From positions 10,180,960 through 10,244,959 of the forward strand of contig NW_004624776.1 of assembly GCF_000247695.1 (NCBI RefSeq): DNA of 64,000 nt, read 5' to 3'. Position 1 is the stretch's first letter, and every line of letters begins with the position of its first letter. Below are positions 55,701 to 64,000 of this stretch, one piece after another. Position numbers and translations under genes: made by a program. The notes below the pieces were generated by a model, which did not search any database, was not told where the DNA came from, and saw only the letters and a list, made by a program, of their open reading frames with translations. The stretch is from Heterocephalus glaber. Its lineage: Eukaryota; Chordata; Mammalia; Rodentia; Bathyergidae.

Positions 55701-58700
55701 TGCTCTGCTACTTTATTTACCAATTGTCTTCATATATTTGTATTTCTGAGAAATCTTTACATATTAACACACATCAGAAACCAGATAATTTTCTTCTATC
55801 TTTATAACTAAGACAGAAAGTAGTACAGATTTCAAGAGCTACTTGTTAATGATCCTCAGTCATGTGTTACTATGTAATCTATAAATAAGCCATTGTCTGA
55901 TCTTCACTAAAGCAGTTGCCCACCTTTCACTCTTTTGCTTTAATTCTTATTGTTTCCATAGGACTTACCACTATCTGAAAATATCTTACTTGCTTATATG
56001 TTTATTAATGCTTTCTTCCTATTAAGAGTGTAAGTTTCCAGGAGATGAAAATTTTGTTCAATCTTGTTTAATTTGGTATAAAGGGGCATTCTTTTGTTGA
56101 ATAAATGAAAGATTATACCCATGCAAATTCATTTATAATTACTGACATATTTATATTTGTCTAATTATAATAAAAGTTACTATAAGCTATGGGACTTTAA
56201 CAAATTACCTCTATTTCTCAGTTTTGCTGTCTCCAAATTAGGGCTAATAATGAGTGACTGAGAGAAATTAGTAAATTAATTCATGTTAAGCAGTTCAAAA
56301 CTGCCTGACACATGGTTTATTGCTCCATAAAGTTTAGTTCATAATTACTATTGAAGTATGATTTTATTTATTCACTTTTCATTAAGGAAAATTTCAAACA
56401 TTTATAAAAGTATCCAGAAGAGTATAATAAATCCCCATGTATCACACCCAATTTCCATAATTATTAACATACAGCCAATCTGTTACATTTATATCCTCTA
56501 TGCCTACTTTTTTTTTTTTTGGTACTAAGGATTGAACTTGGGTCCTTGCGCTTGCGCAGCAGGCAATGAAACCACTGAGCTAAATCCTCGGCCACTCTAT
56601 GCCTTTTTTAAAAAGAAAAATCTGGAGATTATAACCTAAAATTATTTAAAATATCCTGGGTGTTGCAAACTAAGGCTAAGAATCATCACTGTGATCATAT
56701 ATAAAACAAATGTTTTCATTTAAAAAATAATCTTATTTGGTTCTTAATAGGATCCAGGCAACCACTGGTTTCCAGTGCTCTGTTACAGCAAGACACTTAT
56801 GCTAGTGTAAAAAGAAAAAGTGAGCAGCCCTATCCTCCATGCCCCTAATTCCATACCCCAGGGCTGGTCCAAACAGAAACTGAAAAATCCAGGGTTACAT
56901 AGAAAGATCAGATGGGTTAGCTGAAAGCTAAAAGAGACTGTTGATTAGGATCAGTAAGTTCTAATTGTTTCTAGAATATAATAGGACAAGTTTCAAAGAG
57001 ATGTCCTAGTATCTCTTCTCTAGTAACTTAAAATAAAGGTCATAGCTAACCACCCTCTGGAATCTCGCAATATTAGACACGTATGAGCCAGCGAGAAGTC
57101 CGCCTGTGGGGATAGCATTCCAGTGGGTCTCTCTTAAGCCCAATTCAGTTCAATCTATACTTAAAGACTCCCTGGTGTCTTAAGAAATTCATAACAGCTT
57201 TCATTCTCTAGAGTAGCATGGGCCAGGAGAACTGTCTTGAGATGATGGAAACTTCTGTCTGTGCTGTCTAATGTCCTATACTAGCCAGGACCTACCTGTA
57301 GTGTTGAGCTGTTAAAATACGGTTAGTGTAAAAGAGGAAAAACATTTTTAAATTAATTTTCATTCAAAAAAGAACATACAGCTAGAGGATATCAATACAG
57401 CATTACAGGGTGCCCTGTGACCAGACGTTTAAAACGTCAATAACTAATTTAAACACATTGGTTTATTAATTTATTGAAAGAAATATATTCTTAGCAATAA
57501 CAATTAACTAGAAATTGTCTATTTTTGCTTTTTTCTAAATAGTGGGGAACTAAACAGTCACTGAAAGGTGCCGTATGAAAGTAAACAGTACCAATATAAA
57601 ACAAGCTATTTCTTCATCTCATATCATTATTATATAAATTTTAATTATATATTAAGAACTGGGCCGGGGATTTAGCTCAGTGGTTCCGCCACCTGGCCAG
57701 CAAGTGCAAGGACCTGAGTTCGAACTCCGGTACCAAAAAAAAAAAAAAAAAAGAACTTACAAGATCAGATTCTTCAGGTCAGAAGAATAGTTGATTGTCA
57801 CCAATTCCATGGCTTTCTGTAAATTCTCTCTCTGAATTCCTGCCAAAGAGTTGCAAGCCAAAGCCAACACAACTTTTCCTAATGATATCAGATCTGCTTG
57901 CTGACATAAAAGAATAAATATAAATTTTAATTTATAGGTACACACTTAAGACACTAATAATACTACCTAAATTAGAAAAAAAATCATCATTATAAATAAA
58001 CTACAGAGCTTAGTGCAGGGTTCTCAAAACTGGCACTCTAGAATAACCTGGAGTTGCTAAAAAGATTTCTGAGTCTCTTCTCCAGGGATTCTCATTTAGT
58101 GAACAGACCCAACATTTTTAAGCCACCCAGATAATGCTACTGAGGGTAGTTCTGGGGGTACATTTTAAGAAACATAAAGCTATTTAACACCAACTATGGG
58201 ACTGTTGCTTTTAAATTTAAATAGAGCTAATTTCTTCCCAGTTACAGTAAATTTAAGTTTATTGTACAACTGCTTTATTATGATCACTGCAATTAACATA
58301 CTTTTTTCATTTTGCAAGAATCATAGAACATAGTGTGAAGATTTAAAGGAAAGTTATCCCATTATAAACATAATCATTACTAGTGGAGCATGTTTGTTCT
58401 CTAGATCATCAAAAATGATGCAAACCTCAATGAGATCTCATCTATCTTTGTTTCCCAATAAGACTATTTTTGCTTGTATTATAACAGATCTTTGAGTTCT
58501 GGAACTCTTTCCCACTTTTTTTTTCTTTTTAATGATTTATCCTTCTGAGGCTTGCCTTCTAAAAGGATTTTCAAGAGACAGTCAACTGAAGTGAGGTAAG
58601 TTCTTTATCACCTGCTTGGTGGACAACCACCACACACTACATGCCTAAGAAAAAGCCTGTTAACAGAAAATCATTTGAAATAATTTCTACCAGAGATTTC

Positions 58701-61700
58701 TGTAAATTATCTTCAAACTCTGAAATTTCATCAGAATTACTGAATACATGCCCATTCACTGAGTAATGGTTTAGTATAAGGAATTTTCAAATCAAGCCGT
58801 GTATTAAAATCACCTGACAAAAAACAAAAGTCACCTAGAGGACAACCCTTCACCCCTGTTTGGGTATTATTATCATCCTGTGATAAGGGCTAGGTATGCT
58901 TTTCTAAGGATCCACAAGAAATTCTTATATGCGGCCAGGGTTGAGAACCACAAGGTTAGTGGACTATCTTTTAAGCCACTCTGATATTTTAGCATTAGAT
59001 GACTTATCCTTAACAACATTCTATCTAAACAGTAAGGGATCAGAAGAAATTAAACTCCATAACTAAAACGACATTTAAAATTTAAAATTTTAAATTTTAA
59101 AATGTACCTAAAACTAGGATTTGTGGATCTCACATACTGACTACGAGATCCTATAATCAACAGAAGAACCCATTAGATACACAAACTACTTCGAATCTAT
59201 CAGAAAAGACACAAGACCTAGTGTCAGAATGAGGGCCCAGTGGGCAGAAGGGAAGGTGTGCATAAGAGGCACTGTCACCATTGCCTTAGCTGCTCTTGGA
59301 GGGCACTGCTTTGCATTCCAAAGAGTCTCTTCAATCATACTTAAGATCAAGTGAAACTTTCCAGGTTACATAAATGAAATTACAGAAATCTTGGCCAAGA
59401 GAAATCAAGAGGACATATCCATGCTAACTATAAATTTCTATGGGTGTTCTAAGCCAATATATTGAGCAAAGCAAACTGAAGGTGGTTGGACTATTTATCA
59501 AATATTTTAGTAGCAGGTACCAACACATAGCTTCCCACCCCTTAAAACAAGAGATATTTTCACTTTGGCTCCACCTTGAATTGATGCTGGACTAAGCCTC
59601 CATCCTAGGACATTCCACTATTTCCTTGTATGAGACAGGAAAACAAAGGTCCAAGGTAGCTGAAGAAGTAAGTGGATTAAAAAAATGACAACTATTCTGA
59701 GTACATACATCACCACACTAAAGCTAACTGGAGGTAGAAACATCCATTTTTAGAAATAAAGTATATATAAAATATAATACAGATCAGAACTCAACATCAT
59801 AAAAACTCAGTAACTCTCCTTTCCTTGTTTCACAGCTAAATAATTTTCTATTTGATATTCTGCTTCTTACCTCCATCTTGGTTTTCCCCCCATTTGCTGA
59901 ATTCAGGAGATTTCCCCCTAACTCATTTTCAGTTTCTTCCTAATTCTTGATTTCTTTGTGATTCTATCTATGGCTCTACTTAATGTCCATTTTACTGAAA
60001 GTCCATCTCTATTCACCTGTCTGCAACAGACGATGAAAAATAGACCACAAGAAACAATGCACTCCTTTCTCGCGTACCCTCTTTGTAAAACTGCACTCCC
60101 CCTTTCAGGACTATCTTTAATTCTCTCCTATACGTTACTATAAATAAGTTACATGAAAAATCTTCCGCACATATACAGCAAAAAGAAAATTATCTAATAC
60201 ATTCTTTACTGCTGAAAAATAAAGAGGACTACTGGCTGAAACTTGACTGAGTTTATGAAGGTAGTTCCTGGCTTACAAAATCAGTTGCTATAATGCTTAA
60301 ACATGGTTGTTTGAAACTCAAGGATCATTTTTTTCTTTTAAAGAGCCTTGTTTTTCAAAGTAACTAAACAACCTGTAAAATAACTGAAATAAAGTACTGT
60401 ACATTTGTAAACAAAAATTAGAAAATAATACTGCTGTGACAGGAAAAGTAAAATAAGTCTGTGTGTGTGTGTGCACATGCATGTTCACATGTGTATTTGG
60501 AGGGGGATGTGGTAGAGATTAAATCCATGCCATGCGCATGCTTGGCAAGCACTCTACCCCTAAACTACATCCCAAGCCCAGATCACTAATTTCAAAAATG
60601 AAAAATCTGTTCAAAAAAAGAATGTAGAAATAACAAGGCATATTTTGCTTTGTTTTTAAATGTGGACGGGGGTTTTCTAGATTCTTAGAATAGAAGTTGA
60701 TGGTACTAGTTCTAAATAATTTCTAATATCCCTCCAAAAATTTAATATTTTCTTGGATTAAGGAAGATAACTTTTGAAAAGCCAATAATCAGTCACTTTT
60801 GGAAGCATAAAAATAATGAAAAATTAATCACAGCAAACTAATTAGGCAATAAGTGTAAGAAGAAGAAAGTTGCCAAGAAACAACACCTTGTTAAGATGGA
60901 AGGAGCAAATCTTCTCAGGTGGAAGAAAGCTGCTGTTGGAGAAAAGAATCAGTCAAGATTCTTTCCTGTACTGCCCACTAGATGCTGCTGTCAACCAGGA
61001 CAGCCTGGCTGCTGTCAGGGTTAGGTTAGGTTGGCTGGGCAGAGAGAACGGAAGATAGGAAGCCTCCATACACCTGAGTGCAATGAGTGAAGGAAGTCTT
61101 GGAACTGCACTCACTGCCTGTCGTTCAGTAGAAAGAAATGTATACAAGAATTGGAATAAACACTTTCTTAGACTCTATTTCTTATTGTCCCTTCCTTTTT
61201 GTTCCGATATTTTTATCTTATACTGAAGTGAACTTAAATCTTCTTTCAAAATTTTAAACAGAAATTGAAAAGAACAATGGAAAGGTAAAGTGTTCTCTAT
61301 ATGATTAAAAGATTTTGCCTTGTACCAAATCTCTGTGGGTCAGACATCAAGACAAAACAAAACAAAAACCCCAAAACTACTTATGCACAAAGAGCTGAAA
61401 CTGCCTTAAACTGACAGCTGCATGTCCCAATGTGAAGCATTTCAACACACATTGGAGATAAAATATTTACTGTAAATAGCCATGTTACTTACACAGAATA
61501 ATCAAGGATAAAGTAACTGTTCTTAATAATTCTTTACAGAGAACAGTTCTTTCTTTCTTCAGTGCTGGGGATCAAACCCAGGGTGGTGAACATGCTAGGC
61601 AAGCAGTTACCACTGAGCTACACCCCAGCCCCAGGGTCTCATTTTCCTATACCTTATCCTACAAATAAGGAAATAAGAAATAACAAAATAGCTAAGAACA

Positions 61701-63777
61701 TCATGGGGCCTAATTAACATTACTGGAATAAAGTTAAGGCAATAACAAAAGTCTGATAATATGCAAGAAGTGAGTGACAGGTTTGGACTAAACAAAAGAA
61801 AACAATTACTTAAAAAATGACAAATCTAACAATCCTTTCAAAGCATTTCTAAAATTTTGATTGGTGGGACAAGTGTTCTAAAAGCAAAAAAAGAAAAGGT
61901 GTGACTAGTGAAAAAATAGTGTCATTTAATATAATTTACCAGCTGACTAATGAACATATTTCCATCCATTCTGAGGACAAATTTCCTAATCATATAAATG
62001 TATTTCCACTTGGAACAGCTAGAATCTCTGACACTGCCATGAATTCTGTACATTCCAACCTATAAGGTTTCTTATACTATCACCTCATGTCATTTAAGAA
62101 ATGCATGTTCAAAGTCCGCAAAGAGGCCACCCAAGAATAAATTAAAATCTAGACTTAACACCTGAAATACTTTAAACAAAAATTTATCTTTTTAATTATA
62201 AGTAAAGCATCCATGTTAATTCTTACTCACCTGGTACTGTGCCATTAATGCCAGTGGATTATTATTTTGACTGTTATCAAATGTTAAAACATCAAAAACT
62301 CCAACACAATTTACTCGCAACCTTCAAGGACCACAGATTTTAAAGAAAATAATTAGAATAATTTTTCTTATACATTAATAGATATTTAACATTTCCTCTA
62401 ATATCAGAATGATCTCAGAATATTAGGTACTCTAACTTTCATTCCCATCTGCACCCCCATATGATCTATACCAAATATTTTTAGACATATGGAACTTAAC
62501 CTCAGGGATATCAAAGGTTCTAAAAATCAGTTACTGATCACCTTTATTTTTTGACTAATAGGTTAGTTTCCTTTTTATCTCTCCAAGCTGTTTATTAGTT
62601 ATTCATGAAAGAAACTTAAGTTTCCTAACACTAGCTAAGATGTACTAGGCACTTCTGCACATTTTACATGTATTAACATATTCAAATCTCTCAATGAATT
62701 TGCAACACAGGTACCTTAAAATAGGGAAAATGGAGTTAATAGTACCTGTCTAATAGCAGTGCGGAAACACAGAAAAATTAAGTAACTTGTTCAAGGTCAT
62801 ATAGGTAGTAACTAACAAAGCTAGGATACGGACCCAGGGAACCTGGTACTGGATCTTCAGCCACCCTTCTCCCCCAGTACTGGGGATCAAGCCCAGGAGC
62901 ACTCTACCACCGAGCTACATCCTCTGCCTATTTATTTTTGATATAGGGTCTCACTGAGTCACCAAGATGTCTAGGCTGGCCTCAAACTTGTGATCCTCCA
63001 GTCTCAGTCTCCTGAGTTGCTGGTATTAAGGACACGTACCCAACCAGATCTTCAGTTCTTTATGCTATGCTGCCCAAGACAATTTTCAAAATTTTGGCAA
63101 TTCAAACTTGGATAAAGTCAAGGTCTATGCTGCTTAACTCTGTATTGGTGGTTTTCAAAGCACAGACTTAAACCAGCAGTGAGAGTATCTCTCAGGAACA
63201 TCTAGGACCTGCAGACTCCCAACCCACTGCAATGTTCTGGGATAGAGTCTGCAAACCAACACTCTGCAGTTCAGCCTCAAGGGATTTTGGTTCACGCAGA
63301 ATTGTGATTCTACATTAAAAAGTTGTATTGATATTTCTTCTCTACTCCCCTAACCTATATGCTTTCTGATCCTTACCAAGATTTTTGGTTAATAAATAAG
63401 CAGGCACTTCATCAAGAATTCAACATTTTCGAAAAAACTTACAAATGAATTAAAATACCACAGCAATTCTTCTGGATGAAATGTGCAAAAAGGTAAAATT
63501 AAAACAAATCATTATAGTGTTTTCTTTGGCAGCACATATACTAAAACAAATCATTATACTTTATTTGCTGCCACTGGTTACGCAGTTAATAAAAACTCAA
63601 AATGCTAGTACCTTGTTTTGCCAGTTATCAGAATCTTTGTTGGGTCCATAACTCGACATGCCAAACCTGCTGTATGAATGGTACGCAATGCAGAACTCAG
63701 TTGGACAATGTATGCCCAAATGAGAGATTCTGGCAATAATCCAGCATGCTGCCTGGGCAATGGTCCATCGTGTTGAC
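46584..63777 (-). CDS. PAN3: PAN3, 3' part: last seven coding exons
   Basis: Regulatory subunit of the cytoplasmic PAN2-PAN3 poly(A) nuclease. PAN3 dimerises, binds poly(A)/PABP and recruits PAN2 for the first phase of mRNA deadenylation. Exons in transcript order are 63612-63777, 62231-62321, 57761-57900, 54979-55108, 54469-54533, 48952-49090 and 46584-46724. They join in phase to 289 residues plus stop, about the last third of the 887-residue human protein. Where active kinases have HRD and DFG, the sequence reads [12 protein letters not shown] and VNCVGVFD, so it is a catalytically degenerate pseudokinase. The coiled-coil stretch (around [25 protein letters not shown]) and the C-terminal knob ([20 protein letters not shown] to [10 protein letters not shown]) follow. 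It is nearly identical to the human protein. It is convergent with FLT1. All splice sites are GT-AG. Confidence 0.97.
46960..47900. repeat. Decayed LINE-1-like sequence
   Basis: 'gccaaattgttttccaaagg' and 'tctgggataaattttactta' resemble L1 text in reverse orientation, with low similarity elsewhere. Boundaries and family are uncertain. Confidence 0.35.
48148..48320 (+). repeat. DNA-transposon remnant related to 11705-11990
   Basis: 'ggccaaaagtctgtaaatat' and 'tttctataaagagcagg' resemble the ends of the same repeat family seen in the other orientation in FLT1 intron 19. Confidence 0.4.
48952..49090 (-). CDS. PAN3: PAN3 exon (human exon 18): knob domain
   Basis: Minus-strand acceptor 'cttcccccag', donor AACAAG|gtaatt, 139 nt. 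It encodes [20 protein letters not shown] and [20 protein letters not shown] then ISCLNK. Matches the human protein. Confidence 0.97.
51395..51518 (+). repeat. B1 (7SL-derived) SINE monomer with target-site duplication
   Basis: CACCAGGTGTGGTTGTGCAT, 'gcctgtaatcccagccctca' and 'gaggctgaggcaggagga' are followed by an A-rich tail. AAAACCACAAATGC flanks it at 51381-51394 and 51519-51532. It shows less divergence than the dimeric copies. Confidence 0.92.
52003..52032. repeat. GATA/GACA simple repeat
   Basis: Tandem ATAG/ACAG tetramers, directly readable. Confidence 0.85.
52515..52715 (+). repeat. MIR SINE (sense) inside old LINE-1
   Basis: 'acatagtggttaagacacag', 'tttgaatcctggctgataca' and 'gacaagttatttaacctg' match MIR from 5' end to core. 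The host L1 resumes downstream, so the L1 pre-dates this MIR insertion. Confidence 0.82.
54469..54533 (-). CDS. PAN3: PAN3 exon (human exon 17): coiled-coil end
   Basis: Minus-strand acceptor 'tcctattttatag'-GAGG, donor CCGGA|gtaaga, 65 nt. It encodes [20 protein letters not shown] and P plus a split glutamate. The exon is too short to stand out as an open frame; it is recognised from the protein match and splice sites. Confidence 0.95.
54534..54978 (-). other. PAN3 intron (human intron 16), 445 nt
   Basis: A short AT-rich intron with no recognised repeat. Confidence 0.92.
54979..55108 (-). CDS. PAN3: PAN3 exon (human exon 16): pseudokinase C-lobe end and coiled coil
   Basis: Minus-strand acceptor 'tatcttggttag', donor TCAAAG|gtaaag, 130 nt. 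It encodes [20 protein letters not shown] then [20 protein letters not shown] and LSK. A serine replaces the alanine of human DLAK. Confidence 0.97.
55488..55618 (-). repeat. B1 SINE (reverse)
   Basis: 'ttttgagatgggatctcaat', 'gttgcccagcttggtcttga' and 'ggttacaggcgcacaccacc' are the reverse complement of a B1 monomer with its A-tail at the low-coordinate side. Confidence 0.88.
56375..56760. repeat. Old LINE-1 (L1M/L1ME-type) fragment split by a SINE
   Basis: 'ggaaaatttcaaacatttat', 'aaatccccatgtatcacacc' and, past the SINE, 'gagattataacctaaaatta' follow a common old L1 3' segment related to the stretch at 28215-28580. Confidence 0.55.
56508..56594 (-). repeat. ID-like SINE, GCTGCGCAAG subfamily (reverse)
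   Basis: A T run, then GGTACTAAGGATTGAACTTG, CCTTGCGCTTGCGCAGCAGG and CACTGAGCTAAATCCTCGGC, the exact reverse of the young subfamily. Flanks CTCTATGCCT on both sides mark the duplication. Confidence 0.92.
57661..57750 (+). repeat. ID-like SINE 10 nt from a PAN3 splice donor
   Basis: GGGCCGGGGATTTAGCTCAG, 'tggttccgccacctggccag' and TTCGAACTCCGGTACC with an A-tail of about 17. A short duplication (AAGAACT at about 57654-57660 and 57751-57757) brackets it. On the PAN3 strand it reads as donor, GTAAGTTCTT, then a poly-T run. Confidence 0.92.
57761..57900 (-). CDS. PAN3: PAN3 exon (human exon 15): pseudokinase C-lobe
   Basis: Minus-strand acceptor 'cttttatgtcag', donor ATCTT|gtaagt, 140 nt. It encodes [20 protein letters not shown] then [20 protein letters not shown] and DLKNLI plus a split leucine. 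Confidence 0.97.
58018..58155. repeat. MER5-like DNA transposon fragment
   Basis: 'agggttctcaaaactggcac', 'agaataacctggagttgct' and 'cacccagataatgctactga' follow the MER5 pattern. One end is lost. Confidence 0.55.
58770..58960. repeat. Possible hAT (MER5/MER58-like) remnant
   Basis: 'attaaaatcacctgaca' and, at the far end, 'ccagggttgagaaccacaag' suggest a hAT-type element. Weak. Confidence 0.35.
60459..60473. repeat. Short (GT)n run
   Basis: About seven GT units, directly readable. Confidence 0.85.
60499..60581 (-). repeat. Old ID-like SINE (reverse)
   Basis: 'gagattaaatccatgccatg' and 'gcttggcaagcactctaccc' followed by CTAAACTACATCCCAAGCCC is a GGTAGAGTGC-type ID unit in reverse. Confidence 0.75.
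61557..61633 (-). repeat. ID-like SINE, classical type (reverse)
   Basis: 'agtgctggggatcaaaccca', 'catgctaggcaagcagttac' and 'cactgagctacaccccagcc' are the reverse of the classical tRNA-Ala-like ID unit. Confidence 0.85.
62231..62321 (-). CDS. PAN3: PAN3 exon (human exon 14): degenerate DFG region
   Basis: Minus-strand acceptor 'gtggtccttgaag' (a weak pyrimidine tract), donor TACCAG|gtgagt, 91 nt. It encodes [20 protein letters not shown] and [17 protein letters not shown] stands where an active kinase has DFG, so metal-binding geometry is altered, as in PAN3 generally. Confidence 0.96.
62640..62840 (-). repeat. MIR SINE (reverse)
   Basis: 'ggtaccttaaaatagggaaa', 'aaattaagtaacttgttcaa' and 'ggtcatataggtagtaacta' follow the MIR reverse complement. 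Confidence 0.7.
62870..63050 (-). repeat. B1-dID dimeric SINE (reverse)
   Basis: An ID unit in reverse ('tactggggatcaagcccagg', 'actctaccaccgagctacat') is directly followed by a B1 unit in reverse ('agggtctcactgagtcacca', 'cagtctcctgagttgctgg'), giving B1-ID order on the minus strand. Confidence 0.82.
63150..63300. repeat. Possible MER5-like remnant
   Basis: 'gtggttttcaaagcacagac' resembles the terminal motif of MER5, with 'caggaacatctaggacctgc' inside. Weak and incomplete. Confidence 0.3.
63517..63542 (+). pseudogene. Truncated U6 snRNA retro-insertion (5' 26 nt only)
   Basis: TTGGCAGCACATATACT, preceded by GTGTTTTCT, corresponds to the conserved 5' stem-loop start of U6 snRNA with a few changes. 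AAAACAAATCATTATA occurs exactly at 63501-63516 and 63543-63558, a perfect 16-bp target-site duplication. There is no A-tail and the rest of U6 is absent, so it is not a functional snRNA gene. Confidence 0.85.
63612..63777 (-). CDS. PAN3: PAN3 exon (human exon 13): pseudokinase hinge to catalytic-loop region
   Basis: Minus-strand acceptor 'gctttatag', donor ACAAG|gtacta, 166 nt. After a split glycine it encodes [20 protein letters not shown] then [20 protein letters not shown] and [24 protein letters not shown] replaces the HRDLxxxN catalytic loop. Only the in-phase frame is real; other minus frames here are shadows. Confidence 0.96.
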
Positions 63778-64000
63778 CTATAAAGCAAGTAAATCAAGAA
63801 ATGACATCTTCATTTAAATACACAACTAAAAGACTGAAATATTCAACCCTAATTTAACAAAGAAAATTCATGTATATTCACAGCACAATACGTCAAAATA
63901 TCTATGTACTAATAAATTTAGATGATTCAAAAAGTGATTCTAGTGATACATACCAAAACAATGTCAAAGATGACTGTAAAGAGGTTAGGGGCTTAGGACA
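63778..64000 (-). other. PAN3 intron (human intron 12), part
   Basis: AT-rich intron sequence running off the window. Nothing is recognised in it; upstream PAN3 exons lie beyond 64000. Confidence 0.85.

Larger units (their letters stand above)
55109..57760 (-). other. PAN3 intron (human intron 15)
   Basis: It contains an antisense B1 (55488-55618), an old L1 stretch (56375-56760) split by an antisense-orientation SINE (56508-56594), and a SINE (57661-57750) next to the splice donor. Confidence 0.87.
57901..62230 (-). other. PAN3 intron (human intron 14), about 4.3 kb
   Basis: It contains MER5-like remnants (58018-58155 and, weaker, 58770-58960), an AT-rich near-palindrome (59071-59105), a GT run (60459-60473) and two old antisense ID-like units (60499-60581, 61557-61633). 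The rest is unremarkable. Confidence 0.85.
62322..63611 (-). other. PAN3 intron (human intron 13)
   Basis: It contains a MIR (62640-62840), an antisense B1-dID SINE (62870-63050), a weak MER5-like stretch (63150-63300) and a 26-nt U6 snRNA fragment with duplications (63501-63558). Confidence 0.87.

Noticed and set aside
63517..63542. Functional U6 snRNA gene
   Set aside because: Only about 26 of about 107 nt are present, without the upstream PSE/TATA or the terminal T run.

Overview
This is mammalian nuclear DNA, almost certainly from a rodent. It has short exons with GT-AG splice sites in long introns, plus many LINE-1, MIR, MaLR-type LTR, hAT and SINE copies. There are no bacterial-style operons. 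The SINEs are tRNA-Ala/ID-like elements, B1 (7SL-derived) elements and dimers of the two (B1-dID type), a combination known from rodents outside the mouse/rat group. The abundant young ID-like subfamily, with GGATTTAGCTCAGTGGTT and CCCCGGTACC-A(n), suggests a hystricomorph such as a mole-rat. The species call is inference and rests on memory of repeat styles.

Two protein-coding genes converge tail to tail. On the + strand, from 1648 to 34848, are the last 14 coding exons of FLT1 (VEGF receptor 1). By human numbering these are exons 17-30: the juxtamembrane segment, the split tyrosine kinase domain and the C-terminal tail. The exons sum to 1647 nt, an uninterrupted 548-codon reading frame plus stop. 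On the - strand, from 63777 down to 46584, are the last seven coding exons of PAN3, the pseudokinase adaptor subunit of the PAN2-PAN3 deadenylase. They encode the C-terminal part of the pseudokinase, the coiled coil and the C-terminal knob domain. The two 3'-UTRs face each other across about 6 kb of intergenic DNA (about 37.9-43.8 kb), which holds a MaLR-type LTR, an old LINE fragment and ID-like SINEs. The order FLT1-PAN3 in convergent orientation matches the human 13q12 locus.

The rest is intron. FLT1 introns carry most of the young SINEs, three related LTRs and several LINE-1 3' ends. PAN3 introns carry an old LINE-1 with a MIR inside it, B1 copies, a SINE only 10 nt from a splice donor, and a 26-nt U6 snRNA fragment with perfect 16-bp target-site duplications.

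The most notable observations are a rewritten FLT1 tail that lacks the tyrosine equivalent to human Tyr1309, the SINE next to the PAN3 splice donor, the tiny U6 retro-insertion, the nested LINE-1/SINE/LTR block at 32-33.2 kb, and an 18-bp perfect hairpin at 11765-11812. I see no undescribed gene system here.
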